Of a stretch of DNA of 64,000 bases, positions 59,501-64,000 are shown piece after piece. Within the stretch, counting starts at the first letter, position 1, and each line of letters opens with the position of its first letter. Location of the stretch: contig CAXMOP010000015.1 of NCBI GenBank assembly GCA_964195155.1, forward strand, positions 1 through 64,000, in the 5' to 3' direction. The notes beneath the pieces were generated by a model. The model saw nothing but the letters and a program-made list of their open reading frames with translations. It was not told the DNA's origin and ran no database searches. This DNA comes from JACZST01 sp964195155. GTDB lineage: Bacteria; Actinomycetota; Acidimicrobiia; Spongiisociales; UBA5794. A program made the translations under genes and the position numbers.

Positions 59501-59938
59501 ATGATCGGTGGGTGGCAGGTCGATGGGCTTGGTCCCATGCATCCGCCGGATCCGCCCCCGGCGGGACCGCGCTTCGTCCCCCCCGCCGCCAGGCGGGGGG
59601 GACGCGGGTTTGCTCGGCAAACCCGCAGGGGGGGCTTCCTTGTCCCCGCCAGGCGGGGGGGACGCGGGTTTGCTCGGCAAACCCGCAGGGGGGGCTTCCT
59701 CGCGACTCGCGACTCGCGACTCGCGACTCATCCCCACCTCCGTCCCGTACACGATGGGCATGGCGAAGATCTGCGCCGCCTGATGCACCTTGACCACACC
59801 GCGGAACCCGTCATGATCGGTGACGCCGAATGCGGTGTAACCGAGCTCGGCAGCACGCTCGACGAGGCGGATCGGGTGAGATGCCCCATCGAGGAAGCTG
59901 AAGTTGGTATGGGCGTGGAGCTCCGCGTACCGTGCCAC
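56546..59938 (-). CDS. dnaE2: Error-prone DNA polymerase DnaE2 (ImuC) with repeat insertion
   Basis: DnaE2 is the SOS-induced translesion C-family polymerase. The 1130-residue protein begins YAELHAHTNFSFLDGASHP (PHP domain), has the palm acidic motif PDIDIDFE at about 456-463, the thumb and finger segments (YRARSVLQDVGKA; FQEQLMELARICAGF), and a C-terminal OB domain (INLEDETGLLNVV). Within the PHP domain, residues about 71-125 are an extra, mostly Pro/Gly/Ala insertion encoded by repeats. The start is GTG 59938, with TAGCGT six bases upstream and a LexA box next to it. No imuA or imuB is adjacent. Confidence 0.93.
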   Translation of the reverse strand: MARYAELHAHTNFSFLDGASHPIRLVERAAELGYTAFGVTDHDGFRGVVKVHQAAQIFAMPIVYGTEVGMSRESRVASREEAPPAGLPSKPASPPPGGDKEAPPAGLPSKPASPPPGGGGDEARSRRGRIRRMHGTKPIDLPPTDHLVLLAPDPVGYTAISRFITSGQFRGKKDAPEYRYEDLAEASRRGNLYALTGCRKGAVPRAAQAGDLAGAMAAASRLGEVFPGRLFIELTHHGLPDDDARNDLLAEVAARLGLPTVATNNVHYADRSDAVLGDVLAAVGGRRDLEVADGFRSASDLAYLRSADEMAERFARYPGAVERAAELGEALAFDLDLLTPQLPDFPMPGAFNDENEYLRHLVFEGAGDVYPGDRNGIDPKAEARLEHELSVIFELGFSGFFLVAWDIVNYARSRDIYCQVRGSGADSAVCRCLGLTRVDPIRLHLPFERFLSEERGRPPDIDIDFEAERREEVIQYCYRRYGRERAAMVSNVITYRARSVLQDVGKAFGLTQAQVNGLTKYLDSRSPQAIPEVVDLPAGLTTELIYDVCQRLDGFPRHLGIHSGGMVVARRPLWEVVPLEWGRMEDRTVLQWDKDDCATMGIVKFDLLALGALNAMHMSVDTIADVHGIDIDLATIPQEPIVYDMLTRADTVGVFQVESRAQMATLPKMKPRTFYDLAIEVALIRPGPIQGHSVHPFLRRRNGLDPVRYPHPLTEPILKKTLGIPVFQEQLMELARICAGFTPGQSDRLRQAMTHKRSSEAMDRLRSEVYDGMEANGVTGAAADEIWEKLQGFASFGFPESHSVSFAYIVYATSWLKYHWPAEFFCGLLNAQPMGFYSPNSLVQDAQHHGVVVLPPDVNASAFDCTVEPFDADPDDTSAYLDGLWRRGRGPVDDPLRPAVALRIGLRYVRNLGDAEITRIEAARMTAGAFATPEDLAQRTGLPLDAYEGLAASGALAPIGLGRRQGVWSAGTLAEQGPDRLALDHGGARPPLPNIAPAEEMQADLWSTGISTTHPVVFVREMLDDMGCVLIADVLSSPRHNTRIKAGGIITHRQRPSTAKGVRFINLEDETGLLNVVILPQVWEAHYEVARKAVGVVIEGILEHEDGVTNLVARRFTEWPLEGIRSRDFR
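59571..59729 (-). repeat. Repeat cassette inserted in the dnaE2 coding sequence
   Basis: A 60-bp unit is duplicated in tandem; positions 59587-59640 and 59647-59700 are identical over 54 bp. Each unit contains a perfect hairpin GCGGGTTTGC-TCG-GCAAACCCGC and a GC palindrome CCCCGCC-AGGCGGGG. Four GCGACTC heptamers follow at 59701-59729. Translation on the minus strand stays open and gives two copies of EAPPAGLPSKPASPPPGG. Confidence 0.9.
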
Positions 59939-59944
59939 TCGACC

Positions 59945-59966
59945 ACGCTAATCGAACATATGTTCG
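59945..59966. promoter_or_regulatory. Shared SOS promoter of dnaE2 and the divergent membrane-protein gene
   Basis: The perfect LexA box CGAACATATGTTCG occupies 59953-59966. For dnaE2 (minus), TAGCGT at 59945-59950 is the -10, six bases before the GTG, and the box fills the spacer. On plus, TACGCT at 59981-59986 is a -10 for the gene at 59998 and the box overlies its -35 position. LexA should silence both directions. Confidence 0.85.
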
Positions 59967-59997
59967 ATCGCCAGTGCAAGTACGCTCCGGGGCCGCG

Positions 59998-60216
59998 ATG
60001 CTCTACGACGAAGACCCAGATGAGCCCGGCCCGGAAGAGATCGCGCGCCTTCAGCGCAGAACCTTCGTCCGTCGGATGATCGTCATCGTCGTGGTGATCG
60101 CCATGATTGCGACACTGCTGGTTCCGATCATCGTTCGCGTGGTGAGAGCCCCATCCGAACCCGATGGCATCCTGGCGGTTCAAACACTGATCGCGTCGCG
60201 TAGGATAAAACTATGA
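59998..60216 (+). CDS. Small single-pass membrane protein, probably SOS-regulated
   Basis: The 72-residue protein has an acidic N-terminus (LYDEDPDEPGPEEIARLQRR), one strong hydrophobic helix at about 29-48, and a short tail. No family is recognised. It is divergent from dnaE2 across a single LexA box, which overlaps the -35 position of its own predicted promoter. Its TGA overlaps the ATG of the ACT-domain gene. Small membrane proteins under LexA control often halt division, so a checkpoint role is a reasonable guess, but it lacks a LysM domain. Confidence 0.72.
   Translation: MLYDEDPDEPGPEEIARLQRRTFVRRMIVIVVVIAMIATLLVPIIVRVVRAPSEPDGILAVQTLIASRRIKL
60201..60206 (+). promoter_or_regulatory. 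-10 element for the ACT-domain gene
   Basis: TAGGAT ends 6 nt before ATG 60213. It lies inside the end of the small membrane-protein gene and would allow the ACT gene to be expressed without SOS induction. Confidence 0.55.
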
Positions 60217-60590
60217 AGGAATTCTCGGTCACCCTCGCCAACAAGCCGGGACAGCTCGCCACCCTCGCCGGCCAGCTCGCCGACGCCGGAGTCCACATCG
60301 AGTCGCTGGCGGCAATCGGCGCCAACGGAGAGACCCTGGTGCGCTTCATGCCCGACGACGCCGACGCCGCACGACGAATCCTGACCGGGGCGGGCGTCGT
60401 GTTCGAAGAGCGGCCGATCCTCGACACGTTCCTTCCCGACGAGCCCGGAGCGCTTGCCGCGGTCGCCAAGCGCCTCGCAGACGCCGGGGTCAACATCGAC
60501 TCGATCTACCTACTCCACTCCAATGCCGAGGGGCTGCATTTCGCGGTCACAGTCGACGACCCCGAACTGGCCCAAGCGGAGCTGGACTGA
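60213..60590 (+). CDS. Tandem ACT-domain protein
   Basis: The 125-residue protein consists of two ACT domains: residues 1-65 (FSVTLANKPGQLATLAGQLA) and 66-125 (FLPDEPGALAAVAKRLADAGVNIDSIYLL). ACT domains bind amino acids or other small ligands and regulate metabolic enzymes; stand-alone tandem ACT proteins have no fixed role. No enzyme domain is attached. It follows the small membrane protein with a 4-bp overlap. Confidence 0.9.
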   Translation: MKEFSVTLANKPGQLATLAGQLADAGVHIESLAAIGANGETLVRFMPDDADAARRILTGAGVVFEERPILDTFLPDEPGALAAVAKRLADAGVNIDSIYLLHSNAEGLHFAVTVDDPELAQAELD

Positions 60591-60592
60591 AG

Positions 60593-60674
60593 CAGTCGTC
60601 AGTCCTCAGCCTTCAGTCCTCAGCCAGAAGCGCCACGAGCTACCTGCCAACTGAAGACTGTTGACTGACGACTT
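60593..60674. repeat. Palindromic repeat cassette between convergent genes
   Basis: AGTCGTCAGT (60594-60603) is complementary to ACTGACGACT (60664-60673), and nested inside CTTCAGT (60611-60617) pairs with ACTGAAG (60650-60656). It contains the CCTTCAGTCCTCAG word (60610-60623) also found upstream of recA. It may end both converging transcripts. Confidence 0.7.
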
Positions 60675-60676
60675 CC

Positions 60677-61651
60677 TCAAACCATATCGACGGCGCTGAT
60701 CGCCCATGCCACTTCGTCCTTCGGGTCCTCGACCGCCAGGTAGAGCGACCAGCCCCCCACCTGATCCCCGGGATCCCATAGATACCAGTTGAGCTCATCG
60801 AACTCGCTGAGTGCATCGGGATCCTCCGGCAGCTCGTCATAGCCAAGAAGCTGGGCGACGGCCCACCACGCCAGCGCCCTCGCTCGGGGCGTTCCCCGCC
60901 GGCTCGCGTAGGCGCCGCCACTCGACGCAGCCCACACCATGGCCACCATTGCCTCCTGCGGAGAGACTTCGGCGATCCGCGCCCGATGCAGCCCCATGGT
61001 GCGAATTGCCGAACGGGCGTCGCCGGATACGTGCACTGCGTCGGCGTGGCCGCTGCTCTCGTCCCACCACGGCTTCACCAGCTCGAGGAGTGCGTCGACG
61101 CCGGTGTCCTCGGCAAGCTGGTCCCCCGCCCTCCCGAGGTCCTCCCACGCCAGAGGCGTTCGCTCTCCCTCGGGAAAGTCGACACCATCGGAGCGATACA
61201 CGGCCACCGGATAGGACGGCTCCCACCGGCGCGGCGTCGGTTCGATCTCGAGGATCCTGCCGTCGATCTGGCCGGCATCGACCTCATCGCCGCGGATCGC
61301 CCGCTCGTGCGCCACCATTGCCCGTACCGTCGGGGTTTCCAGAAGCGGTGACAGCTCCTCCCAGGTGTGGGTCGACGCCGCCACCTCCCAAAGCGGTCCG
61401 GGCCCGTATCTGCCCTTTCCGTCGCCGATCACTGCCGCCGCCCGATCGGCAGGAGCGTCGAGGGCAAGACGGTATTCGGCGTACTCGGCCGGCCCCCACA
61501 CCTGCTTACCGCGTTCAACCGCCTCACGGCACCGATCGCGGGTCTCCTCAATCCCATCCCAGTCGCGGCTGGTTGCCAACCCGTCGATGAAGCGCACCAG
61601 CCCGTCGAGATCGCTCGACTCGATCAGCGTGCTCAGTGTCTCCTCGTTCAT
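60677..61651 (-). CDS. Uncharacterised cytosolic protein
   Basis: The 324-residue protein has no membrane segment or signal. The N-terminal part (about 1-120) is helical with DRCREAVERGKQVWGPAEYAEYRLAL. The middle holds VAVYRSDGVDFPEGE. The C-terminal third has GGAYASRRGTPRARALAWWAVAQLLG and a Trp/Asp-rich end. I recall similar actinobacterial proteins without known function. It overlaps the APH-fold kinase gene by 4 bp, so the two are coexpressed. Confidence 0.78.
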   Translation of the reverse strand: MNEETLSTLIESSDLDGLVRFIDGLATSRDWDGIEETRDRCREAVERGKQVWGPAEYAEYRLALDAPADRAAAVIGDGKGRYGPGPLWEVAASTHTWEELSPLLETPTVRAMVAHERAIRGDEVDAGQIDGRILEIEPTPRRWEPSYPVAVYRSDGVDFPEGERTPLAWEDLGRAGDQLAEDTGVDALLELVKPWWDESSGHADAVHVSGDARSAIRTMGLHRARIAEVSPQEAMVAMVWAASSGGAYASRRGTPRARALAWWAVAQLLGYDELPEDPDALSEFDELNWYLWDPGDQVGGWSLYLAVEDPKDEVAWAISAVDMV

Positions 61652-62538
61652 TGCGGCGAACCGTAGGAGGCCCGAACCGCATCACTGAGGATGCGATCGA
61701 AACGAGCCCGGGTCTCAGCAGCGGGACGCCCGTCCCAGGTCCAAACCTCCACCGCCGGTAATCCGAGCCAATACGGGAGAAAGTCGATCGCGTCGACGAC
61801 GTCCCACGCCGGGTGCCAGGCTCCGCCTTCCCCGAGCTCCAAATATTCGTCAAGCACCGCCTCGGCCTCATCGAGACCATGATCCATAGCCAGATTCACC
61901 CGAAGGTGGGCAAGGTCGATCGCCAGCGGGCCAATGCAGCCGGACAGCCAGTCGAGCACGCCGGTGAGCTCCCCCTCGAGCCACAGCAGGTTCCCACCGC
62001 GGTAATCGCGGTGGATGAAGCCGGTGGCCGTGGCGGGCGGCGACGTCGCGATCGCAAAGGCCTCGTTCCAGATGCCCGGATCGCCCGCCCAGCTCGGCGC
62101 TGCGAGCTCGAAGCCTTCGTTGTAGCGCTCATAGGGCCATGTGATGCCCCCAGGGTCCACCCGGTGGATATCGGCAATGTTCTGCGCCATTGCGCCAACC
62201 CAGCCATCCGGGAGCTCGGTCGTTCCCTCGACCCAGGTCATGAGCACTGTGGGAATCCCCGCCGCTTCACCCACACCGTCGACGGCGACGAGTCGCGGCG
62301 CCGGGACCGGAGTTGGTTCCAGCAGATCGAGCATCGCCGCTTCGTGATCGGCACGGTCCGGTCGCTCATCGAGGAAGTCCTGCTGATCGAACACCTTGGC
62401 AACGAGAATGCGACCGTTGGCGAGATCGAGCCGATGGACCGAAGCCGTGGTCGCACCGTCGAGCTTGGTCGCCGAGAGAACGGGAGACCCAGTCTGCGCC
62501 TCAATCCAGGCGCACGTCTGTGTCGTAAGCTCGGACAT
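61648..62538 (-). CDS. Aminoglycoside phosphotransferase-fold kinase
   Basis: The 296-residue protein has the APH fold: VAKVF near residue 50 (ATP lysine), the catalytic loop FIHRDYRGGNLLW (HxD...N, with Asp as base), and TGVLDWLSGCIGPLAIDLAHL (metal-binding Asp). It could phosphorylate a small molecule such as an antibiotic, choline or a sugar; resistance cannot be claimed from sequence. ATG 62538 is used; GTG 62550 is possible. It overlaps the gene at 60677 by 4 bp. Confidence 0.88.
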   Translation of the reverse strand: MSELTTQTCAWIEAQTGSPVLSATKLDGATTASVHRLDLANGRILVAKVFDQQDFLDERPDRADHEAAMLDLLEPTPVPAPRLVAVDGVGEAAGIPTVLMTWVEGTTELPDGWVGAMAQNIADIHRVDPGGITWPYERYNEGFELAAPSWAGDPGIWNEAFAIATSPPATATGFIHRDYRGGNLLWLEGELTGVLDWLSGCIGPLAIDLAHLRVNLAMDHGLDEAEAVLDEYLELGEGGAWHPAWDVVDAIDFLPYWLGLPAVEVWTWDGRPAAETRARFDRILSDAVRASYGSPQ

Positions 62539-62570
62539 CTGCGCGGTCACACTACGCGCCGAATCAGTGC

Positions 62571-64000
62571 TCAACGCTGCTTGTGCCGTTTCCGCTCGGA
62601 CTCGGCGAGATGTCGCTTGCGGACTCTGATCGCCCCGGGCGTCACCTCGACGAGCTCGTCCCCCGCGATCCACTCGATGGCAAGCTCAAGCGTCATCAGC
62701 CGCGCAGTCTTCAGCTTGATGGCCTCATCGGTCGAATGCGTTCGGATGTTGGTCATCTGTTTTGCCTTGGTTGCATTGACCTGCATGTCCTCAGGGCGCG
62801 ATGCCTCGCCGATGATCATCCCCTCATACACGTCGACGCCGGGACCAATGAATAACTCGCCCCGCTTCTGCAGGTTGTCCAGGGCAAAGCCAGTCGACGC
62901 GCCGATCCGATCGGCAACCATCGCACCCCCTTGACGATGGGGCAGGTCGCCGACCCACGGCATCCATCCTTCGTGGTGCTGGTGGACCAACGCCGTTCCT
63001 CTCGTCGCCGTCATCAACAGCGAGCGGAACCCGATCAGGCCCCTGGCGGGCGCGGTGACGGTGACGATGGTTCGCCCGGTGTCACCGGGGCGCAGGTCGA
63101 TGACCTTGCCCTTGCGCGGCGCAACCGCCTGGGTCACCGTCCCGACGTGCTCGTCCGGAACATCGACGACCGCTCGCTCCACCGGCTCATGGGGGGCGCC
63201 GTCGACCTCACGGATAATGACCTCCGGCCTTGATACTTGTAGCTCGAACCCCTCCCGTCGCATCGACTCGATGAGCACTGCCAGCTGAAGCTCACCGCGG
63301 CCTGCGACTTCGATGACCTCCGGGGTTGCGGTGGATCCCACGCGAATCGATACGTTGCCCAGTACCTCTCGATCGAGTCGCTCCCGAATCTGGCGCGATG
63401 TCACGAACCGTCCTTCCCGACCGGAGAGTGGCGACGTGCTGACGCCGAACGTCATCCGCAGAACGGGCTCATCTACCTCGAGTCGCGGCAGCGGCTTCGG
63501 GTCGGTGGCATCGGCAAGGGTGTCCCCGATCTCCACCTCGGGGAATCCGGCCACCACGAATAGATCCCCGGCCACCCGTTCGGCAACCTCGACCCGATCG
63601 AGGTTCTCGAAACCGAGAAGATTCGTGAGGCGGCGCAACAGCGGAGGCTCCTCCTCATTTGAGTGGCACAACGCAACCTGATCGCCGGCTCGGAGCGTTC
63701 CCTCGACGACGCGACCGATGGCAAGGCGTCCGAGGTACTCGGAGACATCCAGGTTGGTGACGAGCGCCTGCAGCGGAGCATTGGCGTCGCCCGTGGGGCC
63801 GGGAATGGTCTCGATGATCGCCTGGAACAGAGCACCGAGGTCGGCATCGGGGTCCGGGATCCCGGTTCCGCCCATCGAGCGACCCTCCCGGGCGATCGTG
63901 GAGATGATCGGGAACTCGATGTGGTGATCCTCGGCATCGAGGTCGAAGAACAGTTGATACACGTCGTCGGCGACCACATCGATCCGTGCCTCGGGGCGGT
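62571..64000 (-). CDS. typA: GTPase TypA/BipA (3' part; runs off the right edge)
   Basis: The window holds about 476 C-terminal residues of this ribosome-binding GTPase, which aids 50S assembly at low temperature and under stress. Visible are the end of the G domain (ADDVYQLFFDLDAEDHHIEFP, SMGGTGIPDPDAD), domain II (YLGRLAIGRVVEGTLRAGDQVALC), the EF-G-like domains (AGRGELQLAVLIESMRREG; ARGLIGFRSLLMTATRGTA), and the BipA-specific C-terminal domain (MTNIRTHSTDEAIKLKTARLMTLELAIEWI). The P-loop lies beyond the edge. Confidence 0.95.
   Translation of the reverse strand, partial: RPEARIDVVADDVYQLFFDLDAEDHHIEFPIISTIAREGRSMGGTGIPDPDADLGALFQAIIETIPGPTGDANAPLQALVTNLDVSEYLGRLAIGRVVEGTLRAGDQVALCHSNEEEPPLLRRLTNLLGFENLDRVEVAERVAGDLFVVAGFPEVEIGDTLADATDPKPLPRLEVDEPVLRMTFGVSTSPLSGREGRFVTSRQIRERLDREVLGNVSIRVGSTATPEVIEVAGRGELQLAVLIESMRREGFELQVSRPEVIIREVDGAPHEPVERAVVDVPDEHVGTVTQAVAPRKGKVIDLRPGDTGRTIVTVTAPARGLIGFRSLLMTATRGTALVHQHHEGWMPWVGDLPHRQGGAMVADRIGASTGFALDNLQKRGELFIGPGVDVYEGMIIGEASRPEDMQVNATKAKQMTNIRTHSTDEAIKLKTARLMTLELAIEWIAGDELVEVTPGAIRVRKRHLAESERKRHKQR

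Noticed and set aside
59581..59700. Two 60-bp repeats considered as a CRISPR array
   Set aside because: The units are directly adjacent with no spacers and are part of an open reading frame; only two copies exist and no cas genes are present.
58607..60079. A 490-codon plus-strand frame opposite the 5' half of dnaE2
   Set aside because: It lies antisense to a well-supported polymerase gene, lacks motifs, and runs across the SOS promoter region.
61648..62538. APH-fold gene considered as an antibiotic resistance gene
   Set aside because: The fold is shared by many metabolic kinases, the match to known resistance enzymes is only at the catalytic motifs, and the neighbour is an uncharacterised protein.

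Overview
The window is GC-rich bacterial DNA packed with genes on both strands. It most resembles a high-GC Gram-positive (Actinomycetota), and by inference a deep-branching class such as Acidimicrobiia. Supporting points are the nrdR / LysM-membrane-protein / lexA arrangement known from mycobacteria and relatives, LexA boxes of the Gram-positive CGAAC-N4-GTTCG type, an actinobacterial-type serC, a DUF4032 protein, a DinB-fold TIGR03084-type protein, and many apparently leaderless start codons. Unlike mycobacteria it has RNase Y beside recA. The class assignment is not proven by this sequence alone.

Left part (1-24.3 kb): housekeeping genes. A tRNA-Gly and dut are followed by nrdR, an SOS-type LysM membrane protein and lexA behind a multi-box divergent promoter. 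Next come dapF-miaA-miaB, rny and recA (with its own LexA box), then thpR-cinA-rimO, an acyl-CoA synthetase, ftsK, rnj-dapA, a thioredoxin-TPR protein and dapB plus an M16 peptidase. Lysine/diaminopimelate synthesis (dapA, dapB, dapF), tRNA modification (miaA, miaB), RNA decay (rny, rnj) and DNA repair dominate. DapF lacks one of its two catalytic cysteines.

Middle part (24.4-47 kb): more accessory. It holds a methyltransferase, arfB, an overlapping VWA-protein/MoxR-CobS-type ATPase pair whose ATPase has swapped Mg-ligand residues, yajQ, a LOG protein, a BtpA-like protein, a CGNR regulator facing an EamA exporter, a 1456-residue Lhr helicase, a DUF4032 protein, a haloalkane dehalogenase behind a universal stress protein, and a run of lipoproteins with an RDD membrane protein.

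Right part (46.7-64 kb): lipoate/octanoate transferase family, aroQ, two aminotransferases (one serC), an amidase, a YbaK deacylase, sixA, threonine aldolase, a GrpB-fold protein, and a very Pro/Ala-rich tail-anchored protein. The SOS polymerase dnaE2 follows, carrying an in-frame repeat insertion and sharing a LexA box with a small membrane protein plus ACT-domain gene. An APH-fold kinase and the 3' part of typA close the window.

The most unusual content lies in the repeats. A ~113-bp inverted-repeat (MITE-like) element family begins and ends in TA, and its terminal TAG often is the stop codon of a flanking gene. GCGACTC heptamer tracts occur at several loci, another short-word repeat family sits at three loci, and 12- or 15-bp minisatellites occur at gene ends. 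There are also several acetyltransferase (GNAT) gene fossils in intergenic DNA.
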